Position numbers and translations under genes: made by a program. The notes under the pieces are model-generated. The model had not been told where the DNA came from. It did no database searches and saw nothing but the letters and a program-made list of their open reading frames with translations. 64,000 nucleotides of DNA from Promethearchaeati archaeon (GTDB lineage: Archaea; Asgardarchaeota; Heimdallarchaeia; Heimdallarchaeales; Heimdallarchaeaceae), in assembly GCA_013166775.1 (NCBI GenBank), contig JABLTJ010000027.1, positions 1 to 64,000 of the forward strand. Reading direction: 5' to 3'. The first letter of the stretch is position 1. Every line of letters begins with the position of its first letter. This document shows, piece after piece, positions 43,778 through 52,880 of this stretch.

Positions 43778-44899
43778 GTGTCAAAATTGATTAAAATAGA
43801 AAATATTCACAAAACATATAGAAGCACTAGAAGAGAATTCCAGCTTTTTATGAAAAATGTGAAAAAGAAAGGTAAAGAAGTAAAGAAATCAGGTTCTACT
43901 TCTTCAAGCGTTAGTGAAACCAAGGTAAAGTACAATCCTTTCTTGAAGACTTCGAAGAAGCAAACAGAAGCTCTTTGTGGGATTACACTCCACATTAGTA
44001 AAGGTGAGATCTTTGGCTTATTGGGACCTAATGGAGCAGGTAAAACTACACTTACAAAAATCATTTCAACCCTCATTATTCCTGACAAGGGATCTGTAAC
44101 AGTAAATAGCTTCGACATTGTGAAGAAGGTTAAACAAGCTCGTGCATCTATTGGATTAGTTACAGGAGGAGAAAGATCTCTCTACTGGAAACTTACTCCT
44201 ATTGAAAATCTTTCTTTCTTCGGAAGAATGTACTACTTATCGAAGAAGGAATCTGTTGAAAGAGCAAAGGAACTCATAGAAATCTTCGATATGAAAGAGA
44301 AAGAAAATGAGCTTATCCAAAACCTAAGTACTGGACAGAAGATGAAAATTGCTTTCGCTCGATCTCTAATGCATGATCCTCCTATCCTACTTCTAGATGA
44401 GTATAATAGAGGATTGGATCCACAAGCATCAAAAGATCTTAGAACATATATCAAGAAACAATTACAACAAGAACAGAACAAAACTATTCTTCTTTGTACT
44501 CACGACATGAATGTAGCTGATGAACTCTCAGATAGAGTTGGATTAATTTTCCAAGGCAAAGTTGTTTCCTTAGAGACTCCTGAGAAACTAAAAAGCTCTT
44601 TAGAATACAAATCAAAAGTTACTCTGGTTACAAACAAACCAGTTGTCAAGTTGTTAACTAGTTATCAAGGATTGAACATCCTATCAACAAAACAAGCTAA
44701 TGGAGATTTCACAACCATCGTATCACTCGGGAATGGTCAAACTGGGATGGAAGTAATGGACTATATCAGAGAACAAGGATTCTTTGTAAAGAATCTCGAA
44801 GTAAACCATGCTAGTTTAGAGGATGTATTTCTTACCTATACAGGTAGAACTCTAGAAGATGATGAAATAGAGATCAGTATAAAGGAGGTTCAAACATGA
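43778..44899 (+). CDS. ABC-2 type exporter ATPase with DUF4162-like tail
   Basis: 373 residues with a GTG start after GGGGTGAT. Walker A is GPNGAGKTTL, the signature LSTGQKMKIAFARSL and Walker B PPILLLDEYNRGLDP, where the usual DEPT reads DEYN. A basic, Ser-rich insertion (about 25-65) splits the first strands. The C-terminal 90 residues form the accessory domain that is typical of drug or polysaccharide exporters of the DrrA/NatA class. The stop overlaps the permease start by 4 bases (ATGA). Confidence 0.9.
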   Translation: MSKLIKIENIHKTYRSTRREFQLFMKNVKKKGKEVKKSGSTSSSVSETKVKYNPFLKTSKKQTEALCGITLHISKGEIFGLLGPNGAGKTTLTKIISTLIIPDKGSVTVNSFDIVKKVKQARASIGLVTGGERSLYWKLTPIENLSFFGRMYYLSKKESVERAKELIEIFDMKEKENELIQNLSTGQKMKIAFARSLMHDPPILLLDEYNRGLDPQASKDLRTYIKKQLQQEQNKTILLCTHDMNVADELSDRVGLIFQGKVVSLETPEKLKSSLEYKSKVTLVTNKPVVKLLTSYQGLNILSTKQANGDFTTIVSLGNGQTGMEVMDYIREQGFFVKNLEVNHASLEDVFLTYTGRTLEDDEIEISIKEVQT

Positions 44900-45822
44900 T
44901 GTTTCATGATGTTGTACTTGTATCTCATGATAATGAAGATCAAGAAGATAAACCAAATGAGATACATGACGAGGTGCTGAAAAGAGTCAATAAATCAGGA
45001 GTAAGGAAATCGATTCATGCAATTACTACTTATGCAATTAAGAACCTAAAACATTCTCTACGCTATCCTGGATCATGGCTCTACTGGATGTTAGTTCCTA
45101 TGCTTTGGCTAGTTCCTTATGCCTTTCAAGGAAGAGCTCTCATAGAGGGGACTGAATCAGACTTCTTTAGACAGTTCGGTGGTACAGGAGATTACTTCTC
45201 CTATGTAGCTATAGGAATAATTCTTTTCAATATTGTTGATGCAGCTATATGGGGAAGTGGTAATAGACTAAGGTGGGAACAGAAAAGTGGAACATTCGAA
45301 TTCCTATGGATGTCTCCAGTTTCTCGATCCGAATTGCTTCTTGGAGCAAGTTTGTCTGAGCTTGGATGGATAGTGTTCGTTTGCACTGGTCAGTTCCTTA
45401 TTCTGAACTCCATACTCTCATGGTCCTTTACAATTGTCCAAGTACTACTAGCAATGTTAGTCATCCTTGTAACCTTGATTGGATTGTTTGGTTTCAGTTT
45501 CTTATTTGCTAGCATTATTCTTGTCTTCAAAGAACCAGGAACATTAACTGAATTAACTGAAGCAAGTTTGAATATCTTGTTACCTGTTCGATATCCTTTA
45601 CAGGTGCTACCTTCGTACATTAGATGGGTTGGATATGTCATACCATTTGCTTATGGTTTTTTGGCATTCAGAGCATTTACAATCGCGTACAATCTGAGAC
45701 TAGGAGCTCTTTACATCTCATTATTATTTCTGCTATCAGTTATAATGTGGATAGGTGGTGTAAAACTCTTTGCAAAAATCGAACATCGAACTAGAAGCAC
45801 AGGACAATTAGGAGTTTATTGA
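44896..45822 (+). CDS. ABC-2 type permease
   Basis: 308 residues, a basic N-terminal region of about 55 and six membrane helices from residue 62 onward. EQKSGTFEFLWMSPVSRSEL is the conserved amphipathic coupling-helix region of ABC-2 permeases (the E-x-G-T-x-E-x-L pattern). It forms a heterodimeric channel with the next gene. It starts on an ATG overlapping the ATPase stop by 4 bases and ends in TGA ten bases before the next ATG. Confidence 0.9.
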   Translation: MMFHDVVLVSHDNEDQEDKPNEIHDEVLKRVNKSGVRKSIHAITTYAIKNLKHSLRYPGSWLYWMLVPMLWLVPYAFQGRALIEGTESDFFRQFGGTGDYFSYVAIGIILFNIVDAAIWGSGNRLRWEQKSGTFEFLWMSPVSRSELLLGASLSELGWIVFVCTGQFLILNSILSWSFTIVQVLLAMLVILVTLIGLFGFSFLFASIILVFKEPGTLTELTEASLNILLPVRYPLQVLPSYIRWVGYVIPFAYGFLAFRAFTIAYNLRLGALYISLLFLLSVIMWIGGVKLFAKIEHRTRSTGQLGVY

Positions 45823-45831
45823 GGTGAAAAC

Positions 45832-46692
45832 ATGAAGAGTAAAAATTCAATAAAAAACACTGCAAAGAACTTACTTAACGAATTGAAAGGAACTTTAGCA
45901 ATATATAATAAAGCATGGAAAATAAGGAAGAGATATCCTTTATCATTAGCTTTCTTTGCATTCGCTCCTCTCCTATGGCTTCTACCTCATTTGATTTATG
46001 GAACCGCAGTAACAGGTGGAAGATATTCAGCAAAACTGGAATCCTTAATCGGTTTTGGAGACGTATTAGTTTACACCGCTTTGGGATTAGTATTCATTGC
46101 ATTATTTCATAATACCATGTGGGGAACAGCTTACTCCATCAGAGATGAAGAGTTCTTAGGAACACTAGATAATATGTATATAGCACCCATCTCTCGATTT
46201 AGTATTATTCTAGGCAATTCCGCTTTCGCCATTTCACAAGCAGCAGTCGGTTGTACAATTCAGATGATAATAATTGGAGTTTGGTATAGAGATTCATTCA
46301 ACATAGTTAATCTACTACTCGCTACAGTCTTCATGGTATTGGCAATTATTATGGTGCAAGGAGTATCGATGGTACTTGTTTCTTTTGTCTTTTGGCAAAA
46401 GGAAGGTTGGAGATCAATCTTGATAGTTCATTCAGTGTTGATGTTCTTAACTCCAATTGCTTTCCCAATAGTTGTCTTACCTAATTACTTACAAGGAATC
46501 GCAAAACTGAATCCATTAACATTTGCTATTGAGGGATTCAGAAATGCTTTCTTATTCGGTGTCAGCTTTGAAGTAATGAGATATCTATTCATACTGATTG
46601 TAGCAGTTCCAATACTCTTGGCTCTTGGAGTAATTATTTTCCAAATAACCGAAAAACTGTTGAGAAAGAAAGCTCTTTTAGGGCAGTATTAA
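45832..46692 (+). CDS. ABC-2 type permease, second subunit
   Basis: 286 residues, six membrane helices from about residue 38. RDEEFLGTLDNMYIAPISRF is the coupling region, and FLTPIAFPIVVLPNYLQG followed by LNPLTFAIEGFRNAFLFG marks the last loop and helix pair. The ATG follows GAGGTGAA. It is a paralogue of the gene just upstream, so the exporter is an asymmetric pair with one shared ATPase. The substrate is unknown; a lipid, peptide or polymer exporter is possible. Confidence 0.9.
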   Translation: MKSKNSIKNTAKNLLNELKGTLAIYNKAWKIRKRYPLSLAFFAFAPLLWLLPHLIYGTAVTGGRYSAKLESLIGFGDVLVYTALGLVFIALFHNTMWGTAYSIRDEEFLGTLDNMYIAPISRFSIILGNSAFAISQAAVGCTIQMIIIGVWYRDSFNIVNLLLATVFMVLAIIMVQGVSMVLVSFVFWQKEGWRSILIVHSVLMFLTPIAFPIVVLPNYLQGIAKLNPLTFAIEGFRNAFLFGVSFEVMRYLFILIVAVPILLALGVIIFQITEKLLRKKALLGQY

Positions 46693-47555
46693 AACTGCTC
46701 CCAGAACTCCTTTTCAGGATGTTCTACTTTCTCAACTAATCTTTTATCATGCCAACAGAAATCACAATAAGAATTACCTATCATGAGAGATTTTTCTCTT
46801 GTTAGAACAAAGCTTTCATTCATTCTATTTATCGTTAGAAAATCAGGATAACATCCAACCAAATAACCAAACTCTTTATCAAAGCCATTATACAAGTGCT
46901 CCAATGCTTGTTGGGTCATGCATTTTTCTATTTTTATTCCTACTTTGCCTTGATCTATTTTAAAGGCAGTAAAATTGAAGGTTTCTTTATATTCACTTTC
47001 ATACAGCTCTACCATCTGTTCAATCATTTCCATAGTTGGTTCCCTTTTCTCTCCATCTATATAGAGATATTCAAGGTATTCTTTGTAGAACTTCAGAGCT
47101 TCCTCTCTAGGCATGATTTCTTTGAGTACAACAGCCATAATGTACTTTGGAATTATTCTCCCACTCACTCTATCAAGAATTGTTATTTGCATTTTTTTGG
47201 TTCTTCTACTAACATAGTATTTCTGAAGATTCAGAGAAATCTTTGAGACTTGTATCAATTTATTTCTCAATATTCTGAAGAAATCCACAATTAACTCTTT
47301 GCCATCTCTTCTCTGTAATCTAAAATTCTTTAATAAAGATTGAACTGCTTCTGGTAGGTCTTGTTTCTCAGCTATTATTTTAGAAAATTCTTTTCCTAGT
47401 ACTCGAACATAAGGAAGAAAATAATCTGGGTGAAAATTCACCAAATATTCTAGAAAGGAATTTAGTTCGAGCAGAATCCTATTAACAAAGTTTCTAAGAT
47501 GAAATTCAACTTCGTAATTTTCATCATACTCGCTATACTTTTCTCGAATAATCAC
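46689..47555 (-). CDS. ATC-hydrolase-like / V4R-adjacent protein
   Basis: 288 residues with a GTG start after AAAGGTTGA. The C-terminal half (EFGYLVGCYPDFLTINRMNE, LTREKSLMIGNSYCDFCWHD) matches the L-2-amino-thiazoline-4-carboxylic-acid hydrolase (PF14196) pattern in which a conserved Cys-x-x-D-F and a terminal C-D-F-x-[WY] ring a putative active site. The first 150 residues are helical and of unknown role. True ATC hydrolysis is only one reported activity; most members are uncharacterised. It converges on the permease gene with a 4-base overlap. Confidence 0.55.
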   Translation of the reverse strand: MIIREKYSEYDENYEVEFHLRNFVNRILLELNSFLEYLVNFHPDYFLPYVRVLGKEFSKIIAEKQDLPEAVQSLLKNFRLQRRDGKELIVDFFRILRNKLIQVSKISLNLQKYYVSRRTKKMQITILDRVSGRIIPKYIMAVVLKEIMPREEALKFYKEYLEYLYIDGEKREPTMEMIEQMVELYESEYKETFNFTAFKIDQGKVGIKIEKCMTQQALEHLYNGFDKEFGYLVGCYPDFLTINRMNESFVLTREKSLMIGNSYCDFCWHDKRLVEKVEHPEKEFWEQF

Positions 47556-47697
47556 ATTAATTCAACCTTTAGAACACTTATTTAGTTGTTGGGTATTTGT
47601 TATACAGCACTCTGTTATTATTGTATCTGTAGTTCGATATATTTCTGTTTATTGAGGAAAGAATTTAATTGACTTCAGACTCATTGTTAATAGTATC

Positions 47698-48045
47698 ATG
47701 AATCTCATAGAAAATTATCGTTTTGGTAAGATCGTTATTAATGGTCAAAAATATAATAGAGACCTTATCGTTTTCCCGGAAGAAATTAAAACAAATTGGT
47801 GGCGTAAGGATGGCCATTCCCTTTGTCTAGAGGATTTAACAGTTCTTGATGATATCAAAACTGATTATCTTGTGGTTGGTATTGGTTCTGCTGGTGTCAT
47901 GAAGGTTCCTTCTGATGTTTTACAAAATCTGAGCCAGAAGGATATTGAAGTCATTGTTCTGAAAACCCCTGAAGCAGTTGAAGAGTATAATCGTTTAGCT
48001 AAAGAAGGGAAACAGGTAGTTGGTGCATTTCATCTAACTTGTTAA
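47698..48045 (+). CDS. MTH938/NDUFAF3-like (DUF498) protein
   Basis: 115 residues in the DUF498 fold: YRFGKIVINGQKYNRDLIVF, then LVVGIGSAGVMKVP, then VIVLKTPEAVEEYN and VVGAFHLTC. Archaeal members such as MTH938 have no known reaction; the eukaryotic relative is a complex-I assembly factor, but no complex-I genes are here. A soluble, single-domain protein, probably monocistronic. Confidence 0.85.
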   Translation: MNLIENYRFGKIVINGQKYNRDLIVFPEEIKTNWWRKDGHSLCLEDLTVLDDIKTDYLVVGIGSAGVMKVPSDVLQNLSQKDIEVIVLKTPEAVEEYNRLAKEGKQVVGAFHLTC

Positions 48046-48103
48046 CATTAATCGTGGTTTGTTTTATTCAAAAATTTTTAAGTTAGTGTAAGAAAGATAA
48101 TCC

Positions 48104-48925
48104 ATGGGTTCTAAGAAAAGAGATGAGGAAGTAGTTTTGATTACTGGTGCTACTGGTGGGATAGGTACTGTTACAGCTAATCTTTTACATAACAATGGAT
48201 ACAAAGTTTATGGTACTACTCGGAATCTAAATAGTGCTCCAAAAACATCATTTAAACTTCTACAGCTTGATGTAACAGAAGATACTTCAGTAAAAGGATG
48301 TATTGAGGAAATTATATCTAAGGAAGGAAAGATCGATGTTCTAATCAATAATGCAAGTTTCTCATTATGTGGTTCGGTAACTTATCTTTCAGCCAAAGAT
48401 TTTCAAGCACAATTTGAGACAAATTTCTTTGGTGTTCATAGAATGATTTCAGAAGTTCTTCCAGGGATGTTAGAAAGAGAGGAAGGGAAAATCATCAATA
48501 TTGGTACGCTAGGTGGAAGAGCTGCAATGCCTTTTCAAGCTCCATATAGTTCAACAAAAGCAGCATTAGCAATTTACACTGATACAATCAGGATGGAATT
48601 ACAAACAAAGGGAATTAAAGTTTCATTAGTTGAACCTGGAGATATCAAAACTGATTTTCAAGCTGGAAGAAAATTCGCTAAAGGGTACGAGAATGATTTA
48701 GTAGCTCAGCAAGTAGTTGATTTGTATCATGAAAATGAAAGGAAAGGAACACCTCCAAAAAGAGTAGCAAAGAAGATTCATAAGATTATAAGAAAGAACA
48801 ATCCAAAACCAAGATATCTAGTGGGATTAATGCAAACATTCCTAGTAGGATTTCTCTTTAGATTACTTCCAATTTCCGTACAAGTATGGGGATTAATGTG
48901 GTACTTTAAAATTCCCAGAAACTGA
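48104..48925 (+). CDS. SDR oxidoreductase, candidate 3-ketosphinganine-type reductase
   Basis: 273 residues. TGATGGIGTVTANLLHNNGY binds NADP, NNASFSLCG and IGTLGGRAAMPFQAPYSSTK hold the conserved Asn, Ser-position and the Tyr-x-x-x-Lys pair. The C-terminus has a hydrophobic segment (about 245-265) that could anchor it to the membrane, as in 3-ketodihydrosphingosine reductases. It lies about 110 bases upstream of, and on the same strand as, a serine-palmitoyltransferase-like gene, which would make the matching 3-keto product. The SDR family call is firm, the substrate is inference. Confidence 0.85.
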   Translation: MGSKKRDEEVVLITGATGGIGTVTANLLHNNGYKVYGTTRNLNSAPKTSFKLLQLDVTEDTSVKGCIEEIISKEGKIDVLINNASFSLCGSVTYLSAKDFQAQFETNFFGVHRMISEVLPGMLEREEGKIINIGTLGGRAAMPFQAPYSSTKAALAIYTDTIRMELQTKGIKVSLVEPGDIKTDFQAGRKFAKGYENDLVAQQVVDLYHENERKGTPPKRVAKKIHKIIRKNNPKPRYLVGLMQTFLVGFLFRLLPISVQVWGLMWYFKIPRN

Positions 48926-48977
48926 AAAGTAAAACATGAACCCTCATATTTTGCTTTTTCATCGTCTCATCTGAAAT

Positions 48978-48986
48978 CTTTATAAA
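48978..48986 (+). promoter_or_regulatory. TATA box of the alpha-oxoamine synthase gene
   Basis: CTTTATAAA lies 67 bases upstream of the ATG at 49045. It suggests that the gene also has its own promoter, separate from the SDR upstream. Confidence 0.45.
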
Positions 48987-49044
48987 AAACCTCTTAGATT
49001 CATCAATCTAACTTCAATATGCCTAAATTGCAATGGTGGAGAAA

Positions 49045-50256
49045 ATGTCTAAATTCTTTAAAAAATGTAATCGGTATTATCGTTTTGGAGAACCAACTAT
49101 AGCCAAAAATCTTGGTATTTACCCTTATTTTCATCGTATTCATGGAGAGCAAAATCCTATTGTGCAAATGGATGATAAAGATATTATCATGCTGGGGAGT
49201 AATAATTACCTTGGTATGACTTCTCATCCCCAAGTTAAACAAGCAGCAAAAGATGCAATTGATGTATATGGGGTAGGTTCAACAGGGTCTAGATTACTCA
49301 ACGGAACCATGGATATTCACATTGAATTAGAAGAGAGATTAGCTAAATTCATGGGAACAGATGATTGTGTAGTTTTTTCAACAGGAATGCAAGCTAATCT
49401 TGGAGCTATCTCAGCGTTGCTTTCAGAAAAGGATGAATGGATCATCTCAGATCAACAAAATCATGCGTCTATAATCGATGGTATTCGTCTTGGAAGAAAT
49501 AATCCAAAAAACAAAAAAATCTACGATCATTGTAATATGGACTCATTAGCTAAATGTTTGAAAGATACACCAAAAGGTAAAGCTCTAATTGTTACTGATG
49601 GTGTTTTTTCGATGGAAGGAGATCTAGCTAAAATGAATGAAATAATGGATTTAGCTGAAGATCGTGATGCTGGTGTATACATAGATGATGCTCACGCTGT
49701 TGGAGTTATTGGTCCTCATGGGAAAGGTACAGCTGCTCATTTTGATATGGTTGATAAAGTTCATCTAACAATGGGTACTTTTTCCAAAAGTTTTGCAACA
49801 GTGGGAGGTTTTGTTGCTGCAAATGAGCAAATCTGCAATTGGCTAAGGCACAAGGCTAGATCTTTTATATTCTCAGCTAGTCCACCTCCAGCTACATGTG
49901 CTACTGTTTTAGCAATTTTAGATATCATAGAGAAAGATGATTCCTATAGGCAAAAACTTCTAGCAATAGGAGATAAAATGAGAAAAGGATTAACTGATAT
50001 AGGCTTTGATACTGGTAATTCAGTTACACCAATAATCCCACTAGTTGTTGGAGAGACTCGTCGGACAGTTAAATTTTTCAAGAAGCTGTTTGAACACAAA
50101 CCTAGAGGGATTTTTACTAACCCTGTAGTTCATCCTGCTACTCCAAAAGGAAGAGAATTAATCCGTACATCATACATAGCTACTATGACGGATGAAGTAA
50201 CCTCAGAAGCTCTGGATATTTTCGAAGTAGCTGGAAAGGACATGAAGTTGATTTAG
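49045..50256 (+). CDS. Alpha-oxoamine synthase, serine-palmitoyltransferase-like
   Basis: 403 residues, PLP fold type I. The sequence has GSNNYLGMTSHPQV, YGVGSTGSRLLNGTMDIHIE, HASIIDGIRLG, VTDGVFSMEGDL, IDDAHAVGVIGPHGKGTAAH and the PLP-Lys loop TFSKSFATVGGFVA. FTNPVVHPATP near the end corresponds to the substrate-entry loop that bacterial serine palmitoyltransferases carry as F-V-N-P-V-V-x-P-A-x-P. The 2-amino-3-ketobutyrate ligase and BioF families share the fold, but the GSRLLNGT-MDIH and NPVV segments favour the SPT branch. The ATG at 49045 follows GGTGGA; a start at 49033 would include that site. Confidence 0.85.
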   Translation: MSKFFKKCNRYYRFGEPTIAKNLGIYPYFHRIHGEQNPIVQMDDKDIIMLGSNNYLGMTSHPQVKQAAKDAIDVYGVGSTGSRLLNGTMDIHIELEERLAKFMGTDDCVVFSTGMQANLGAISALLSEKDEWIISDQQNHASIIDGIRLGRNNPKNKKIYDHCNMDSLAKCLKDTPKGKALIVTDGVFSMEGDLAKMNEIMDLAEDRDAGVYIDDAHAVGVIGPHGKGTAAHFDMVDKVHLTMGTFSKSFATVGGFVAANEQICNWLRHKARSFIFSASPPPATCATVLAILDIIEKDDSYRQKLLAIGDKMRKGLTDIGFDTGNSVTPIIPLVVGETRRTVKFFKKLFEHKPRGIFTNPVVHPATPKGRELIRTSYIATMTDEVTSEALDIFEVAGKDMKLI

Positions 50257-50265
50257 ATATTTTTC

Positions 50266-50826
50266 TTATTTTCCTACTCTTACTGAACAGGTTAAATGCC
50301 CACCTACGTATCCAAGAAAGACGGAACAACCTAGAAGTATTAGGCTTAAAGTTATTGACCAAAGAATTTCTAAACTATTAGAATCAATTAGAAATGCTGA
50401 AACAGCAAGTAAAATTGAAAGAATTATTGCTGTACTTCCAACCATAATTTTCTGTTTAAGCATTGGAGTTGTTATTGATTTGAATCTTATCTTCCCATCA
50501 AGTATGCCAGCACTCAAAGCAGCTACAAGAACAAAAGGTAATGCCACAGATAATATTCTCAAAGCCATGAGGAAATAGGTTTGGATCGGTTCGTTAAGTA
50601 TTGCAACAAGTATTGAAATACCAAGAATAAATGGAATAAATCCTTGGGGGAAATGTACTAGAATAGGATGAATATGAAATTCTAATATCTTCATTCGTTT
50701 CTCTGAAATTGTAGGTTCATAGGGTTCAAAAGCGGATTTCTTCACTCCACAAGCAGGACATAAATCTCCCAGTTTGCTTTCCTTTATCACATATCCACAG
50801 ACTTTACATTTAACAAATTGAACCAT
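50266..50826 (-). CDS. Rubredoxin-like ribbon fused to four-helix membrane domain (DUF2231-like)
   Basis: 186 residues. An N-terminal rubredoxin-type ribbon (CKVCGYVIKESKLGDLCPAC) binds one metal ion. FHIHPILVHFPQGFIPFILG then opens a domain of four membrane helices; HPxxVHFP is the DUF2231 signature. This pairing looks like a membrane electron carrier or redox sensor. The ATG at 50826 has GAGTGAT upstream; an ATG at 50838 and a longer reading to 50871 are possible. It is separated by 66 bases from the flavodoxin-like gene upstream, which would fit a shared redox unit. Confidence 0.75.
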   Translation of the reverse strand: MVQFVKCKVCGYVIKESKLGDLCPACGVKKSAFEPYEPTISEKRMKILEFHIHPILVHFPQGFIPFILGISILVAILNEPIQTYFLMALRILSVALPFVLVAALSAGILDGKIRFKSITTPMLKQKIMVGSTAIILSILLAVSAFLIDSNSLEILWSITLSLILLGCSVFLGYVGGHLTCSVRVGK

Positions 50827-50892
50827 TATATCACTCATTAAATATAGATTGAATAAAGAAAAGCAATTCAACTTCTATTTAATATTTGCTAA

Positions 50893-51462
50893 TTAAAGCA
50901 ACTGCAGGAATTCTTTGGCAAAATTTTCAATCTGAATCCAATCCCGAAGATCAGTTATTTCTTTGGTAGAGTCGGTTTCTAATCCAGTTTGCTTCCCAAC
51001 CATTACTAGTATTTTTTTATCAAGCCAGCTCATCCTTGATGTTTTAGATAGATCCATTAAACCTCCAAAAGCATCAAAAAGATCTACTTTTTCCACTCCT
51101 AGTTTGTTTAGTGCATCCTTTGTGTATTCTACTTTCACTTTCTCATAATGTTCTGGAACTGCAGCATAACCAGAGCTAACGAAGAACCCCAGCTTTCCCT
51201 TAAATGAGTTAAGAGCATCCTTTTTCTTTGTTATAAAATTCTTTACATGTTTTGTCCATTGACCTATTTTTATACTAGTTCCAATTAAGATTCCAGCATA
51301 ATTATCGAAGGATAAATATTCATCATTTGCAGGTGGTTTTTTCAGATCTACAACTAAAACGTCAAATTCGTTTTCACCTAGAATGCTAGCTATTCGTTCA
51401 GAGATACCTTCTGTACTTCCGTAACGTGTCCCATACAAAATCAATACTTTCTTTTTATTCAT
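50893..51462 (-). CDS. Flavodoxin-domain protein (HemG-like)
   Basis: 189 residues. The FMN phosphate loop is LYGTRYGSTEGISERIA, and IGTSIKIGQWTKHVKNFI and FFVSSGYAAVPEHYEKV are the later FMN-contact loops. The pattern matches the HemG/flavodoxin_5 group, in which the acceptor is protoporphyrinogen in bacteria. No haem-biosynthesis gene is near, so a general FMN redox protein is safer. It is followed by the rubredoxin-membrane gene on the same strand. Confidence 0.85.
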   Translation of the reverse strand: MNKKKVLILYGTRYGSTEGISERIASILGENEFDVLVVDLKKPPANDEYLSFDNYAGILIGTSIKIGQWTKHVKNFITKKKDALNSFKGKLGFFVSSGYAAVPEHYEKVKVEYTKDALNKLGVEKVDLFDAFGGLMDLSKTSRMSWLDKKILVMVGKQTGLETDSTKEITDLRDWIQIENFAKEFLQLL

Positions 51463-51508
51463 TATTATCTACTCACATTTCATTTTAAGATTTTAACTCA
51501 ATCTCTAT

Positions 51509-52054
51509 TTACTTATTCTTCTTAAATTTCAGACCAGGAATCCATTTAGCTACACTCTTCCTGTAATTCTCATAATCCTCTCCGAATTGAGCTAATAATA
51601 ATCTTTCTTCATAAGAGGAGATGAAATCATAGAAAATAATTATGATAATCCAAAATCCTAGGGATGCTAGAGAAAAAGTTGCAAGAAATAATCCCAAGAA
51701 TAGTAAGATAAATCCTAAATACATTGGATGTCGTACAACTGCAAATACTCCTTTTTTTATTACTCCATGTTCATCTCTTTCTTCACCAAAAACCATTCCG
51801 TGAGCTTTGAATGCTAAAAAACCAGCAAAAATCAAAGTAAAGCTTGAAAGAATTCCTCTAACATAATTAGGAACATATTGAATAAGAAAAGTAGAGAATT
51901 TAAAAACAAAGGAATCCAAAATCCAGAGGACTAGAAAACTGAAAAGCAAAATCAGTTGTCCAATATCTGAAAGTTTGTGTTCTCCAGCTAAATCAATTCT
52001 ATGTTCATATTCTTTCCTTTTGTGCCCTTTGATTTCTTCTTCTCTTTTATTCAT
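51509..52054 (-). CDS. PEMT/ICMT-family membrane methyltransferase
   Basis: 181 residues, four or five membrane helices. The conserved SAM-binding end is here: GVFAVVRHPMYLGFILLFLG, then YEERLLLAQFGEDYENYRKS with the E-x-x-L-x-x-x-F-G-x-x-Y-x-x-Y signature. This family includes isoprenylcysteine carboxyl methyltransferase and phospholipid N-methyltransferases. The substrate cannot be assigned, but membrane lipids or prenyl groups are typical. It is 47 bases upstream of the flavodoxin-like gene on the same strand. Confidence 0.85.
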   Translation of the reverse strand: MNKREEEIKGHKRKEYEHRIDLAGEHKLSDIGQLILLFSFLVLWILDSFVFKFSTFLIQYVPNYVRGILSSFTLIFAGFLAFKAHGMVFGEERDEHGVIKKGVFAVVRHPMYLGFILLFLGLFLATFSLASLGFWIIIIIFYDFISSYEERLLLAQFGEDYENYRKSVAKWIPGLKFKKNK

Positions 52055-52150
52055 AAAGAAAATATTGTATGTTTATTATTTATTTGTTTGTAAATACGAA
52101 GTTTGCATCAATCCTTAAAGTTTATTAGGTTAGGTTATAACATCTACGAG

Positions 52151-52588
52151 ATGACAACAATCACTAAAAGCGAAACCAGGAAGAAACCAAATAGTTTTTT
52201 CAAATATCTAGCAATATTTGTAGGTCTTCTTGTAATTGGAACTTTAGTAACAGCTCTAGTTTTGATGTTCACATCATTTAGCTTTAACGGAGGAGAATTT
52301 AATATTGATAGACTGAACCTTTCAACATATTTGTTATATGGTGTTGCAGGATCATTCCCGTTAATCTTTATGCCGACAATTTTTCTATGGGTTTTTTCGA
52401 GAAGAAAAAGTATAATGAATAATGTGAAAATCAGTATGCAAGCCAGAGGAATAGGTCCTTTTGCAGCTAGCTTTCAACATCCAGGAGTAAAAAATGCTAG
52501 ATTTTGTGAATATTGTGGGTATGAAGTTAGAACAGGAGAACGAGAATGTCCAGAATGCAGTGGGCCTGTAAGAAAGTTAGATATATAA
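52151..52588 (+). CDS. Two-helix membrane protein with C-terminal zinc ribbon
   Basis: 145 residues. Membrane helices lie at about 18-42 and 60-88, and the last 30 residues are a zinc ribbon (FCEYCGYEVRTGERECPECSG). The ATG at 52151 is chosen over a TTG 16 codons upstream; GAG precedes it closely. The layout is like that of the protein at 35844, which suggests a small local family. No function can be assigned. Confidence 0.68.
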   Translation: MTTITKSETRKKPNSFFKYLAIFVGLLVIGTLVTALVLMFTSFSFNGGEFNIDRLNLSTYLLYGVAGSFPLIFMPTIFLWVFSRRKSIMNNVKISMQARGIGPFAASFQHPGVKNARFCEYCGYEVRTGERECPECSGPVRKLDI

Positions 52589-52880
52589 TTGATAGACTTT
52601 TAAAGACTAAGCTTTTAACGAATCATTTTCTAAATATTAGAATCTACTTGTAGATTCTTACTTCATTTTGTAATCTGTTTTATTTCAAAAACAAAGCTTT
52701 TAATAAAGCAATAAACACTCTTCGTTTTGAAACCACTCTCTTGATTCACAGAAGGGAAGGGTCACAGGAAAGCGTTTAGCAAGAAAAGGAAGAAAAAATC
52801 TTTTGCTTATTGTTTTTCAGTATTTCATTTTAAGGTCGCACTATAGAAATCGATAAAAAGATAAATTTTGTAGCATAAAC

